Assembly: GCA_023362775.1 (NCBI GenBank)
Contig: JALMGJ010000016.1
Coordinates: 5,259,001-5,323,000 of the forward strand
DNA: 64,000 nucleotides
Direction of reading: 5' to 3'
Source of the DNA: Charina bottae
Taxonomy: Eukaryota; Chordata; Lepidosauria; Squamata; Charinaidae
Position 1 is the stretch's first letter. The number at the start of each line of letters is the position of its first letter. Position numbers and translations under genes: made by a program. The notes beneath the pieces are model-generated. The model saw only the letters and a program-made list of their open reading frames with translations. It did no database searches and was not told the origin of the DNA. This document shows, piece by piece, positions 31,880-44,247 of the stretch.

Positions 31880-32075
31880 TTCCCCACAAAAAGATTGAAA
31901 CTCTGAGAAAAAATATTAAAAATACACAAGGCAAACTAGCAAAGGTTTTCTTTGACTTAATAGATAATTTGGAGCTTGTTGATGTATGGAGAAATAAAAA
32001 TGATGACTCCAAAGAATATACTTATTTTTCTGAAAGACATAGATCCCGTAATTTTATAATGCCCTTCTTTTATTA
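31880..32075 (+). pseudogene. L1-like endonuclease fragment
   Basis: The frame gives LVDVWRNKNDDSKEYTYFSE then RHRSRN. In L1-type APE endonucleases the segment 'LIDVWR..P....YTF.S..H...SRID' precedes the last catalytic residues. The Arg-Ser-Arg portion is kept, but the frame is then interrupted by the L2 tail. It is non-functional. Confidence 0.65.
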
Positions 32076-32256
32076 ATACTATCTCCCACTTGGATTTTTA
32101 TATCTATTTATTATATTAATTGTATAAATTGTTGGTTTATATATTTTATATTTCATGTTTTTATCTAATTATTTTTATTGTAAACCGCCCAGAGTTCCCC
32201 GTTGGGGGAGATGGGCGGTTATATAAATTAAATAAATAAATAAATAAATAAATAAT
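32076..32256 (+). repeat. L2-like LINE 3' end, 5'-truncated
   Basis: AT-rich 3' UTR, then 'gtaaaccgcccagagttccc' and 'gatgggcggttatataaatt' with an (AATA)n tail. Strongly truncated insertion inside the L1-like element. Confidence 0.8.
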
Positions 32257-33045
32257 AGATCTTTTTCAAGAACTTTCTCAGACCAAAACCCAGTGACTTT
32301 AACTTTTAAAAGATAAAATGGCTCTTTCAGATGGAGATTGAATGAGATGTTGTTGCAACAGGAAACAGTAGTGGAGGATTGCAAAAAGAAGTTAAAATAA
32401 TTTTTTGAGAATAATCTTAATAAAGGCACCGAAGTAAGAATGGTTTGGGATGCAAACAAAGCTTTTATGAGAAGATATTTCATACAATGTAACAGTGAAT
32501 TTAAAAATAAAAGGCAAGAGAAAATACAAGCGATTTTGAATGAGATAAAAAAAGGAAGAAGAGTTTAAAAAGTCCACAGAGAGGACAACTATTACCCACC
32601 TAATTAAGCTTCGACAGAAGCAATTATCCATGTTAACTGTGAGAGAGATGGAAATAAAAATAATTATGCAAAACAAAAATAAATAAATTTGCAAATAAAC
32701 TGGGGAAACAATTGGCATATAAGTTGTGAAAAGAAAAAGAAAAGAAGTGATACTAAAGTTACAAGAAGAGAAAGGAAAGAAGTGATACTAAAGTTACAAG
32801 AAGGAAATACTGTAAGAACAGATAATGCAAATATGCAAAAAGTGTTTCACCAGTATTCTTCTTCTTTATAAAAAGGTCAAGAAATTTCCTTGGAAAAAGT
32901 GGACAAATATTTACATAAACAGAATTTACTGAAGATTACAGAGAATCAGAAACAAATTATGAATGGACCTATAACAAGAAGGGAAATTTGTGAAGCTATT
33001 AAAAAGACTAAAACAGGAAAGTCACCTGGTCCAGATGGTCTGCCA
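32257..33045 (+). pseudogene. L1-like ORF2, endonuclease end to start of reverse transcriptase
   Basis: In pieces this encodes SDQNPVTLTF, VWDANKAFMRRYFIQ, KRQEKIQAILNEIKK, then EKVDKYLHKQNLLKI and ICEAIKKTKTGKSPGPDGLP. The last is the L1 'I...I...K.GKSPGPDG.' entry into the reverse transcriptase, comparable to IKDAIKRLKTGKTPGNDGF at 46875 onward. Stops at several points break it. Similarity is cut at 33045 by a hAT-like end. Confidence 0.7.
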
Positions 33046-33103
33046 GCCATCTGGGAGTTGAAGTCCACACGTCTTAAAGTTGCCAAAGTTGAGAAACACT
33101 GCT
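33046..33103. repeat. hAT-like element right end
   Basis: The segment ends 'agttgagaaacactg', the complement of CAGTGTTTCTCAACT. This matches the left terminal repeat of the hAT element at 34147 (CAGTGTTTCTCAACC). No left end was found, so it is a truncated copy replacing L1 sequence. Confidence 0.55.
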
Positions 33104-34138
33104 GTATATGATCCTTGACTGGTTAAGATTGTCCATTTGATTGAGGAATCAGCAACAGCAACAACAGCAAAATCAAGAAAAGATGATACTGAATAGTCAC
33201 ACCCCCATCAACAAAGATTTTTAATGTTATGAATTTACACATGCACACAAACATTTTTTTCTTTTAATAATAGTTAAAAAATGTAATGGAATAAAATTTG
33301 GTACAGACTTACCAGTCAGTAATTCAAGCCATTTTGCATAGCAAGCTATCTTTTCTTTAATATATTTATTTGAATGAAGTGAAACAGAGTCAGGAAAGGC
33401 TATTTAATTTCAAAAGCTGCAGCTCAATAAACCATAACCAATACTGAAATATACTTATGTAGATAAAGGGATATTTTCTATGGCCTGCTCTTTAATTGGG
33501 TCATTCAATTTTTAGCAGGGGTGTCATTCTATTACATATATTTTTCTTTACTGAAGGCACAAATACGTTTCAACAAGCCTTCTGTTTTCCTGTGAGATGA
33601 CTATGTGGGCCAACTTATATAAAATTGTGATGTGCATTGAACATAATTATGTAAAACATGACCGAAATGGCTAATATGATACATGATTTAATTCCTGCTT
33701 TGTTCCTAGGAAGATACTTAAGTCTTGGATCTGGATTACTCTAATTCAACTGAACAGCAAAATGAAAGCTAAAGGAATGTTTTGTTTCTAAGGTTTCTAC
33801 CCCTCCATGTCACCATGTCAGGACTAATACTACTATTAGGTTACTATGACAAGCAAGTTGATTATTAGGCACTCCCATGTAAACTCTCAGCTTCCCAAAA
33901 GAAGAATAGAAGATAAGTGAGTTGCAAGCAAGCAAATTTTTACTATGTGTTGGTTCTTTCCTTAGGGCAATATTTGTTTTTCATATTTTAAAAATGGGAA
34001 CCGAGCCCATTTAAAAATATTTAATTTTTATTTATTTATTTAAATTTATTTTTAAAAGTATTTAAATTTTAACCCAGGAACATCATCTGTTTGTTGGAAT
34101 CTATCCCAGCCAACCATCTTCCACCTTGCTTAGAATTA
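33104..34138. other. no recognised feature
   Basis: AT-rich with no recognised gene or element. Confidence 0.35.
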
Positions 34139-34146
34139 GTCTAAGG

Positions 34147-34458
34147 CAGTGTTTCTCAACCAGGGTTTGGTGGAACCCTAGGGTTCCATGAGAGATCACT
34201 AGAGATTCCCTGGGAGATCACAATTTATTTTTTAAAAATTCAAATTTGGGCAACTTCACATTAAAGAGGGAAGTTTCATTCTTTATTTTTACTTTAAGAA
34301 CACTGTTAATGCATGTATATAGGCCTACCCATGAAACAAATATACAGTATAAATTTTGTAACCTGTGGCCTATATTTGAGCCTGAATGTGCATGGGTTCC
34401 TCGAGGCCTGAAAAAGATTTCAAGGGTTCCTCTGAGGTCAAAAGGTTGAGAAAGGCTG
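34147..34458. mobile_element. non-autonomous hAT element, family D
   Basis: Inverted ends CAGTGTTTCTCAACC and CAGCCTTTCTCAACC (two mismatches) with a perfect 8-bp duplication GTCTAAGG (34139-34146 and 34459-34466). The 312-bp body encodes no transposase. The termini resemble Charlie/MER5-like hAT elements. Confidence 0.9.
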
Positions 34459-34466
34459 GTCTAAGG

Positions 34467-34879
34467 TCCTTGAGATGGTCACTATCTTGTTCATTCAAAA
34501 GAAGGGTTAACTCCTTGAAAAGTGCTTGTTGAATAAAAATCTTGGTCCTATATATGGTACGAGGTAGGCTTCTTTCTCTCACTTTCAGAGTTTCACACCA
34601 AATTTAATCCTAAATATGATGCCTACCAGGCTGGGTTTTGTGACCAATGTTTGTGATGGTTTTATTACCATTTAGAGACTTTTTACACCCTGAATTGCAT
34701 GTGGTTTTACAGTAATTTAATAATCAATCTTCAATTTAATTTCTGCTGTTAGAACCTGCTGTGCTAGAACCTCTTTTAGATATAACAACCAATAAACAAA
34801 CAAACAAACAAAAAACAAATAAAGAGATGGTCATTATCTTTTATACCAAGTGTTGAGAATAAATGTCTTACCAGTACTT
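34467..34879. other. no recognised feature
   Basis: Includes a short (AAAC)n run near 34792-34815; otherwise nothing recognised. Confidence 0.35.
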
Positions 34880-36990
34880 TGTTTAGTCAATCGGGGTTTG
34901 AGGATAAGCCCTTGCTTTCTGGAGAACAGTAATATTTCTGAGATTCTCCAGCTTCCTGCTGTCTTCAGCATGGGCTGTATCCATCATAATTCCAATGTAT
35001 AAAAAGGGATGTGGTAAGGATGTGACAAATGTCTGCCCCATCAATTTGCTAAGGATAATAAACAAGTTGTATGGCAGGCAAGTCTTTGGAAAAATAGTAG
35101 ACTGTTTGACTCAGAATTGTATCCTAGCAAAGGAGCAAGCCAATTTCAAGGAAGGGCAGTTGATCCTTGATTACTGTCTCCTACATAATTAATAGAAAAG
35201 TGTATTATCAATCCATGTGGAATCCTCCAGCTTGCCTTTACTGATTGAAAGGTAGCATTTGACTCTTTCCCCAGGAACAGGCTCTGGGAGATATTGGCTT
35301 TTACATCCATTAATCAATGTCTTTTGATTTTTTTCATGAAACTTCATGAAAAAAATGTAATGCAGGTCTGGACATTTTTCACTCTCAGTTCATGACCTTA
35401 AAGGGGAGAAATAAGGTTACAAACTGACATCCATCCTTTAAAATGTTTATATTAATTAACTAGTGCAAGAGCTGACAAAACCAGAATTCTGTTCCTGTTA
35501 GGCAAGAGACCTGTTTCAGTACTGTTATATTCCACCAATGCAGCAATCCTCTGAGACGAAGACTTTGTGCTCTTCCCCAATACTACAGAGAGAAGCAAGT
35601 TGACATTAATTACAATAAAACTAAAGTAGTCACTTTCTCCACTGAAAGGCTACTTGCCACTATTCTTGGAAAATTAGGCTTTGACACTGATCAAATTGGG
35701 CATTTAGGTGTCTCCTTTCAAGCCATGGTGACATGGCATGAACAAGAGAGGCATTAGTAGCCAGACCCATAAGTTTTCAAATCCCATCCTCAGTTTTGCC
35801 AACCATAATGATGTTAACCATGTTCCACTGCTATCAACATTTCCAGAGTCACTATATCAGGGCTTTCCAAAGTGCTGCCACTGGCGACACACCAGCGGCA
35901 GTGGCGGCGGCGCACACGCGCACGGCGATGGCACAGGGGGCCATGCGGTGGCACGCGCGCACGGTGGTGGCACGGGGGGGCGTGCAGCGGCGCATGCGCG
36001 CACGGTGGCGGCGCGGGGGGGCGTGCGGTGGCATGGGGGGCGTGCGGCGGCGCCCGCGTGCATGGCAGCCACCGTCCACGCACGCACCGCTGCTTCCGGG
36101 TGGTGTGGCGACACACCACGCTGTGTGTGGCGACACACTTTTGTGTCGCGACACACAGTTTGGAAAGCTCTGCACTATATAGTCAATATGGTGCATATAT
36201 TTATTGTTGTTGGCTGTCCAATAAATATTTCTAAGGGTTTTGCTTGAAGTATCCCACTGAGTATCTAATTCACTGTTAGAATCTGGACTAATTTCTTTGG
36301 AGACCCACATGCAATTTTGCTTCTTTAGAAGCACCCTGGTCTCTCTAATTTTGCAGGACAATTTCATGTCTGCATGGAAGATGGTTAGTGTGGCAGACTT
36401 CAAATATTATGGGCTATCAGCATATAACTTGATCCTGCTCATCCCTGGTTGGAATTAAAACAATGGCAGTTTAACCAAAATTCCTACCTTGTATGAAGCA
36501 GGGAGACAACTGTTTCATGTTAAATATTTAGCAAATATAATTTATCTGAGCCACAGGAGAGCTTTCACCTTGCCTGATATAATGCCTTGCCATCTTCCCT
36601 GCAAGAAGGAAGACTGCATAATGTTTCTGTGCAAGAAAGTCCATTAGAGGAAACAAAACCAGTTTCACGTGTCACTGTGCAATGTGTCTATGTGACCTGG
36701 CAAAATGAGTTAATAACGCCTCCCTTAACCCACAGCCATGCTCCTTCAGAAGAGAAGTTTATTTGCCCCTTCTTAGCTGACAGATCACCAAATATCTCTG
36801 GAAGGGTTGCTAGATTTGTTGCAATTACTATTTCTGCTATATGGTTAATTGTATAGCAGTCTTGATCATTTGTTTTTCCCTTATACTTTTTGCACTTTCT
36901 GTACATTTTGTTTACCACTTTTTGACTTTTAAAAAATGTGTGCTTCTTTTAGTTTGTATGTTCTGCTCCTTGATCACAAAATTAATCAAA
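34880..36990 (+). pseudogene. old non-LTR retrotransposon, clade unassigned
   Basis: The plus strand from 34985 gives PIYKKGCGKDVTN, CPINLLRIINKLYGRQVFGK, ILAKEQANFKEGQ (reverse-transcriptase fingers, where family members have 'NYRPISLL' and 'EQAGFR.G'). At about 35610 it gives NYNKTKVVTFSTE and LGKLGFDTDQIGHLGVSFQA (the 'K.K...F' and 'YLGV.F' region). Past the hAT insert it gives HRRAFTLPDIMPCHLP (near 36550) and FLADRSPNISGRVARFVA (36770-36830), an apparent C terminus. Order and spacing fit one LINE of about 1.8 kb with many stops. I cannot name the clade. Confidence 0.55.
35858..36172. mobile_element. non-autonomous hAT element, family C, copy 1
   Basis: Ends CAGGGCTTTCCAAA and CAGAGCTTTCCAAA (inverted) with a perfect 8-bp duplication CACTATAT (35850-35857 and 36173-36180). 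The body is extremely GC- and CpG-rich, with tandem units near 'gcgcgcacggtggtggcac'. It shares both ends with the element at 54318-54664 but not the centre. Long overlapping frames in every register are composition artefacts. Confidence 0.9.
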
Positions 36991-38624
36991 TAAAAGCGTG
37001 GGCTGCATGAAGGATTCCTGGTATCTCCTTCCTCTTCCCTCCTTCAATATGTCATTCTGCCTCAACTACTGAAAAAGACAGGAAGGGTCATGAGCATGTA
37101 ACCCTTGGTATGAAGAAACAGAATGGTGGATGGAGCAACACATCCTTTTCCTTCTACCTATTCCGTATGCAGGGGAAAAAATCTGTTAGTGGAAAAATCT
37201 TCACTAGATTCTATTTTCTATAACTATAATAATGGGCAATTTGAAAGCGAACTCTGGAAAAAATAGTTCCTAGTAGAAATAATATCTAAGAGGATTTGTG
37301 GGAAGCAGGAAACAAACAAAAGGATCTCTCAGTGGCAACTAAATCCCTATTCTCTGCTTTACAAGTAAGGATAGCAGCTCTGTCTTATCTGAATAAATCC
37401 TCAATTTTTTTTTGCCCAGTCAATCCATTACCAACATCAGCTGCTGATTTAGAATTTGAAACATCTCCCTTTCCTTCAAATAGAAGGATAGTGGTGGCAA
37501 TCATCAGGATACTCAAAAACAGTTTATAGTTATAATTTAAAATACTTTCCCCAATATATTTCTCAACAGTCTTGCTAAATCTGCCTCCCACTTTCTCTTG
37601 CAAGGACATATATAAATCTTATGAAAAAAAAATCATACAATGCTTTTAACAACATATTGTTGAGAAAAGGAATTCAAAATGTATCAGAATAGTTCAATAG
37701 TACCCAATAGTTTGGGTACTAATGTGATTACTTGGGGGAAAAAAGCTGAACTGAAGTTACTGAAATCATAGTAAATCCTGTTGATTTTTTTTCTATAAAT
37801 AACTATATGACATAATCAGATCATCCTTTAAAAAATCTTCCTAACTGTATTTTCTTCCATAGAGTGAAATCCTTAGGGTGATTCTGAGATGCAAATTCAG
37901 AATGATTATCTTTTGATAAGACCTATTTTAGTTCAACAGTTAGATAAGAAGAACTATATAAATTTACAGTCTTGATTTACTAATAATATAAAAAAGTAAG
38001 AATCTGAGTGTGCTAGATCTTTTCCATATTTAAAAAGGATTATAATTCACATCTCATCTCAGGAAGATAGAATGAGTCCTATTTAAAGACTGTTCAATAA
38101 AAAGTTAAATGAGCAGTGAATAGTACTGTACTTCAATGGTTTGGGGAGATTTTAAAACTTTTTTTAAAAAATAGCAATCTGCATACAAAATGTGTGGATT
38201 TTATGCCATTTGCAGAAAAAACATGCAATCTGAATATATATACATATGTATGTACATATGTATGATGCATTCAACAATACCTATAATCAGTTCTTGGAAG
38301 AAGACCTCAGCACATTTGTGAACTTTTGCACTGGAGCAGAACTCAGATTCCAGGAGTGATTTTAAATGTTCTACAGCTTTCCATCTGAGGCTTAGCAAAC
38401 TAAAGGTTTGATATTTGGCATGGCCCAATTAGACACTCAAGAGTCCAGTGCTGATTGCTTCAATACTTAAATTACATAAATGTTAACTAAAACAATCATT
38501 CTGTTCAGAGATCTACATAGTAAGCATTTGCAAAAACATTCTCACATTAAAATGTTATGGATTTGGAAAAGATGTTTTGAGTGATCAACCCACCCCATTT
38601 TCCTGAGTGTTGTCTTGAACTTGG
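36991..38624. other. no recognised feature
   Basis: AT-rich, with no confident gene or element. Confidence 0.38.
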
Positions 38625-38639
38625 AATGAAACATATTGT

Positions 38640-38803
38640 CTGTAGCTTGAATCATGTCAACTGGATTTATATTTTCTCAGTGGAAACGTTTCGCTCCTTT
38701 TCCACTGAGAGAGCGAAACGTTTCCACTGAGAAAATAGAAATCCAGTTGACATGATTCAAGCTACAGACAATTCCACCTGGATGACTGAGAACCTTCATA
38801 GAC
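38640..38803. mobile_element. palindromic Penelope-like insertion, type 1
   Basis: Two copies of the 3' part of the type 1 terminal repeat lie in inverted orientation (left arm about 38640-38697, right arm about 38700-38803). A 15-bp duplication flanks them, AATGAAACATATTGT at 38625-38639 and AATGAAACACATTGT at 38804-38818 (one mismatch). The right arm has the same tail as 15370-15449. GCGAAACGTTTC remains on both strands, but the CTGANGA box is lost, so no full hammerhead is present. Confidence 0.82.
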
Positions 38804-38818
38804 AATGAAACACATTGT

Positions 38819-40074
38819 TTGTCCATACTGTTATGAGTGTCACCATATACTTACAATTTCATAGGCTGTATCATTTAATGGTAGGTTACTTTCTTTTTTC
38901 ATGGCAATAAACATTTAAAAATATTGTAATGCAGATCTACAAAACAACCAAGAAAGAAACATAAAAAGAAAGATATTAGAGAAAGGTGTGTAAAAATGTG
39001 TACCCTGAAGTGAAAATATATAAAGAGAAGCATATGTTAGGAAATTCCTTGCAAATGTGTGTGTGCATGTCAACATTACTTTGAAAGAATTTTAGGACAA
39101 ATAACATGAAGATGCAAACACAGTTTAGAAAAAAAGTAGAAATCAGATGAAGTCCATTTAAAATGGGGAAAAGGAGATTGACTGACTTGTCCATCTTTTT
39201 TCTGCTTCACCTTGTCTGCCAGTCCATACTGACTAGCTAGTTATAGTCAACAATTATGTACAACTTAACCCTCTGGCTAGGTGGAGCATAATTTTCTGTT
39301 TTTGTCCACCTAAACCTCAATAATTTTGAAACTGCAGGGGTGTTTTGGTGCCCTTAAGCCATTTTAAAATAAATGGTTTCATTTAATTGGTGCTTGCAAT
39401 TTAGTACCATCTGCTCTCCCTCTTTTGCCTCCCATTTCCTTGTTTAGATTTGTGTGTGTGTACTCAGCTTATGCTAATAAATGCATTTTTGGACCATTAT
39501 TAATTACATTGCTATTATTTCCCCTTACAAAGCAATAGTGTCTTTATTCTTACTCATTAACTAGTGATGAACCCAGTGCTTCTCATTCCAGAAACACAAG
39601 TAAGTAGATATTTCAGGCTTGTTGGCTTTTTTATATATATAAATAAGTTCTAATAAGAAGAGATCCATACCCAAGGTATTGATGTTTACATTCAAATAGC
39701 AGAAAGCAGAGAAAAGGAATCCTTTATATTTTTACTATAATTAGGTTTGATATTTCACCAGTCACCTACAATTCTTGTCCAACTGATTCTCTTACGGATG
39801 TCTAAATCATTAATTAATTAGAACTAAGAATATAAAAATATATGTGAAATACAAAAATGTTATAATAAATTCACATGTCACAAAAAAGAGACCAAGATTC
39901 AAACTTTTCCAGAAATTTCTAAATGTCAAGCAAAAAAATCCAAAAAAAACCCCAAGGAAACTGAATTGAAAGGAAGTAAGACTGACATGAAAAGAAATTT
40001 CATGATTTCAAGACATAACAGAAAAGCTCCCAAGTGAGTGTTCCAACTTAGCCTTAATTTTTAAGGTTATTTTA
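38819..40074. other. no recognised feature
   Basis: AT-rich; nothing recognised. Confidence 0.35.
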
Positions 40075-40331
40075 TTAAAACAAAATCCCTTCTTACCCCT
40101 ATGGGTGGTATGTCTCTTCCTCAACCTTGGGTCCTCTACCAGAGGCCTGGGAGTTTCAGGGTTCTGCACAGTATCGTAGCTGTTCCTAGCACTGCACTCT
40201 TCTGGACAGAGAGCTCTGATGTTGCTCCTGGGATCTGTTGGAGCCACTCTCCCAGCTTAGGAGTCACAACCCTGAGTGCTCCTATCACCAGTGGGACCAC
40301 TTTGGCCTTCACTTTCCACATCCTCTCTAGT
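40075..40331 (-). mobile_element. R4/Dong LINE 3' fragment (minus)
   Basis: On the minus strand this repeats the last part of the R4/Dong coding region and 3' UTR at 14005-14265. The frame 40321-40136 ends ILCRTLKLPGLW, close to the C terminus of the longer copy. It is 5'-truncated. Confidence 0.9.
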
Positions 40332-40358
40332 TATATGAATGTTGATGAATATATAACA

Positions 40359-40359
<1 letters not shown>

Positions 40360-40429
<70 letters not shown>
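40360..40429. repeat. compound microsatellite (CT)n(AT)n
   Basis: About 12 CT units followed by about 22 AT units. It separates the R4 fragment from the SINE head. Confidence 0.97.
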
Positions 40430-40530
40430 TGCAATGGCTCAGTGGTTAAGACGCCAGGCTTGTCGATCGGAAGGTCGGCGGTTCGAGACCCGAGCGCCGC
40501 ATGACGGAGTGAGCTCCTGCACTCGCCCTT
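40430..40530 (+). repeat. Sauria-type SINE head
   Basis: The head 'ggctcagtggttaagacgcc', 'aggcttgtcgatcggaaggt' and B-box-like GGTTCGAGACC match the tRNA-like 5' part of the SINEs at 11997, 42551 and 46506. 'gagtgagctcctgcactcgc' follows. Similarity then stops, so the SINE body and tail are missing or replaced. Confidence 0.7.
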
Positions 40531-42537
40531 GGGACTTTGGTGGGTGTTGAAATGGGAGGAAGGAAGATCCATTGAGAAGGCCAATGCTAGAGTCAGAAAA
40601 TCCTTGTTTCCACAGCAAGGGAGGGGAGTGATTGTGAGGATGGAACAGCAAAGCCACTCCTCTGAGCACTTCTGAAGACTTGGCTAGGGTAGGAAATAAG
40701 CCAGGGCATCATAGCTCTTTGACTTTGAGTGAGAGGAAGGAAGACCTAGGTGCTGGGACAAGATGGCATCTCCAGTTGGCTCCAGCCATTGGGACGCTGC
40801 CTGCCTAACAGCTCCACAGGAAATCCTGCAAATTTGTCTTTGTGGTGTTTCCTCTGAAACGAGCTGATATTTCCCAAGCCCTATGAAACCCCATGGCATT
40901 TTGGGATTGCAGCTGGTCTGCATCAATCTCAGATCAGCCTCTGCAGAGGGAAGGGACCATAGTCACAGGCAACTACAGCAGTCCTCCTCCACACCCTCCC
41001 TTCCCCCTCCATTCACTGCTTTTTTTCTCACATTGATATCTGCAGAGGAAAAAGTCTACATACAGAAAGCAAACACTTTTTATGGCAACTGTAAAAACAG
41101 AATGCTGAACTCTTCCACCCCCTCCTTTTGCTGTAGCCTATTTAATTGTACCACATCGGAGTATTATGGTATTTCTATTTAGTTACATTCCTATGAACAA
41201 CACTTTTAGAATACTTACTGAGCTCCTACAGTCGGCATTCAAGATCTTAACACTGCAGAAAAGTTGCTTCTTTCCTGAGCTGAACTTTCCTGAATCTGGG
41301 GATGCAGGTATTTTATTTGTTAAGAATCAGATAAATGTTCTCACATTATAGAGAATAACCAAGCTACAGATAAGTATGGACCCTGTGTGCTTTTTCTCTA
41401 TATCTGACTTAATACGGAGCTGCCCATGTTTCAAGCTAGTATTATGAATGTAATTCCCTGTTCTTGGCATGAATAAAGCAAATACAATATACCATTCACA
41501 TCTTTCTAAAGTTGTATCAGACACATTGTCGCTTGCTTTTATCTGTTATTAAAATCTTGGTTGTCTGTAGCATCTTTTTTTCTCTTTTGAAAAAGAGTTT
41601 CTGTCCTTTCTTTTGGTTATAAAAAGCATCCTAGTCTACTGTGTTCTGTCCCCCAAAACAAGTTCTGAGAATTTCTGAAGTGATGCCCAATGTCCTTTTT
41701 TTAGTTCTTTGTCACTGACAGCATTTGTCACAAGATTTCCATCAAAAGGGTCTCCTGAAGATGGAAAGTTTGAAAATCACCAGGTTATGGTATCAAAATA
41801 GAAAATGTAAAGGAAAAGCTTTAAAAGTACATTTTCCATAAAAAGTGTCAAGGTCAAAGGAGATTAATTGTTCCTTTCAATGAGAAAATAGAATATAATG
41901 GCAGCTTTGCTTAGTTCCTCACTCACAAGTAATGGAAAATAAAAAGAAATGTGGCAGTAGTCAGTAAATGGAACTGAAGTTAGAAGCATACCAAGTAAGT
42001 ATGTTTACCAGAGAGAAGTCAAAGTTGCGAACTTTTCTAAGCAAATCAATTATCAGCTTCCCTACCCCTACCTATACAAGCACATGGTTAACTGTATGTT
42101 CAGCAGAAAGCAACTTCTATCAAATTGTTTTTTGAGAGATCTGTTTGCCTTGTCTTACACAATACATAATGAGATTTTTTCCCATTTTAAGCTAGTATTT
42201 GTTTCCTTGGAAAGAACTAGCAGTGGAATTTGTAGGCCTATGTAAATCAGTCCTGGTTTGATTCAAATTGGAAGTTCAAAGAAGGCATGATTCATGTGAG
42301 TTTCCAATTTGCAATTCAAGGGCAAACCAATTCAGTTCAAGCCACTTCAAGACTTCAAATTTCATTCAAAAAAGGTTCATCCATTGAACATAATTGGGAA
42401 GCATCAAAACACCTGCAATGGTTTACTATTGGGCTTAATGGGACAAAAATTGCTGTTATGGTAGTTTCTTTCAAGACAGTAACATTTCTTGGTTTTAAAA
42501 GTTCCACCAAAATAAAATTTTGAAATAATCTTCTAGC
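40531..42537. other. no recognised feature
   Basis: 40531-41000 is less AT-rich than its surroundings but has no supported frame. The remainder is AT-rich. Nothing recognised. Confidence 0.35.
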
Positions 42538-42550
42538 ACTTCTTTATCTA

Positions 42551-42883
42551 AAGGTAAAGGTTCCCCCTACACATTTGTGCAGTTGTGTCCGACTCTAGGG
42601 GCCGGTGCTCATCTCCGTTTCTTAGCTGAAGAGCCAGCATTGTCCGAAGACGCTTCCACAGTCATGTGTCCGGCATGACACATGTGGAACGCTGTTACCT
42701 TCCCACCAAAGTGGTACCTATTAATCTACTTGCATTTGCATGCTTTCGAATTGCTAGGTTGGCAAGAGCTGGGGCTAGTGCGGGAGCTCACTCTTTCACA
42801 CGGGGCTAGGGATTCGAACCTCCGAACTTGCGATCTTCCGATCGACAAGCCTGGCGTCTTACCCGCTGAGCCACCACACCCCT
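42551..42883 (-). mobile_element. Sauria-type SINE
   Basis: Full-length, minus strand, from the tRNA-like head near 42883 to the tail 'aacctttacctt' at 42551. It is flanked by a perfect 13-bp duplication ACTTCTTTATCTA (42538-42550 and 42884-42896). The B-box on the minus strand is GGTTCGAATCC, intact. Confidence 0.95.
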
Positions 42884-42896
42884 ACTTCTTTATCTA

Positions 42897-44090
42897 CTTC
42901 ATTGTTATATTCTCATATAACAATTAGCCATATTTTCAGCAGATTACTGGTGGTGAACAGCATGATTCATAGAATAAAACAGAAAAAAGGTTACCCAATA
43001 TATAACATACTAAAATTAGACAAACATAGCCTTCTTCCAACATTGACTTAGTGGCTTAGCAATCTTGGCTCTACCAGGGAATAACCACCTCATCACTAGC
43101 TTTGGTGGGGTGCCATGCTGGGCAGGACACATTTGCAAAGGTTGGCCTCTTTTGGCAAGGCTCAGAAAAATAACCATTGACTTTTCCTTCTGGGTGATGT
43201 AGCTTTGCTGCTTCTGATGATTTGGATATGTGGGGTGCCAGAAGAGTTGACATAACTGATAAGTAAGATTAACCTCTCCTAAGAAGAACCTTCTCATATT
43301 TGGCAGGTTTCAGTTGTGCTGTGCTTGCTGGCAATACTCAAGTTACTTATCAGAGGAAGCAGAAACAGGTTGGCACAGTGAGATTCAATGCTACAGTAAA
43401 TGTTTCAGTAAATGTTAGCTTGGCACCCATTTTGTCATTCTCAAGAACTTTAAAAGTGCCCTAACACTGGAAAAGAAAGTAAGATTTGATCCAAGAGTTG
43501 AAATAGACTGATAAGCCTTGAATTCAGTGTAGAAAGCTGAGTTGAACTCCCAATTTTATTAAGGACTGTGTCTGGGCTCATTAAAGAAATCAAGCACTGA
43601 GAAAATTAATGAATTCCAAAATAATGTTGGCCAAAAAAGCACTGATAGGCAGAGAATTTAAGGGTGGCTGCTCATGTCAATAGCTGACAGCCCATCACAC
43701 CACTCAACCAGAACCATCTGGTTCAGTTTCAATGTTTTGAAGCTAGTCTCTACTTTGATTCATGAATCTGGTTTAATAGGGTGATCTGCTTGAAATTTGT
43801 ATGAATTGAAGCCCCATTTGAAACTTTGCAGAGCCCTAGTATCTCCCAATCTAGACTTCTACAAAAAGAAACTATGAGCATTATTAAGGGTTTTCTTTCA
43901 TTTGGAAGTTACTTACATTGAGTTACTAACATTGAATTCACCTTCCAAGTTTTAGCGTGCTATGAGTTTATACTTAATAAATTAAAAATTTGTGTTTTCA
44001 ACTGCTAGACATGGAAGGAGAACTTTTTTCTCTCTTTATAGGTATGAACCTATTTATATGCAGAATCTTTCTTATTTCTATGACCTCTCT
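42897..44090. other. no recognised feature
   Basis: No recognised gene or element. Two overlapping minus frames at 43016-43297 have no motif. Confidence 0.35.
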
Positions 44091-44247
44091 TGCTAGTTGG
44101 TGTTCATGGATGCGTTCTGCTAGTCTTCTGCCAGTCTGTCCTACATAGTGGCTGTTACAGTCCTTACACTGTATGTTGTAGATAACTCCTGTTTTTTCTT
44201 CTTGGGCTACTGGGTCTTTTGGTTTACTTACGATGTTCTGAAGGGTT

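Larger units (their letters stand above)
31850..33045 (+). mobile_element. old L1-like LINE fragment, with an L2 tail inserted
   Basis: Plus-strand similarity runs from an endonuclease part (about 31880-32060) through a SDQNPVTLTF segment (SDH box region, near 32276-32305) to the start of the reverse transcriptase (about 32890-33045). An L2-like 3' tail (32076-32256) sits inside the endonuclease. A 36-bp tandem duplication ('gaagtgatactaaagttaca') occurs near 32742-32805. Many stops mark it as old. Confidence 0.65.

Noticed and set aside
35738..36403. Frames of 100-183 codons rich in Ala, Arg, His and Gly
   Set aside because: Produced by the GC-rich tandem array of the hAT element at 35858-36172.
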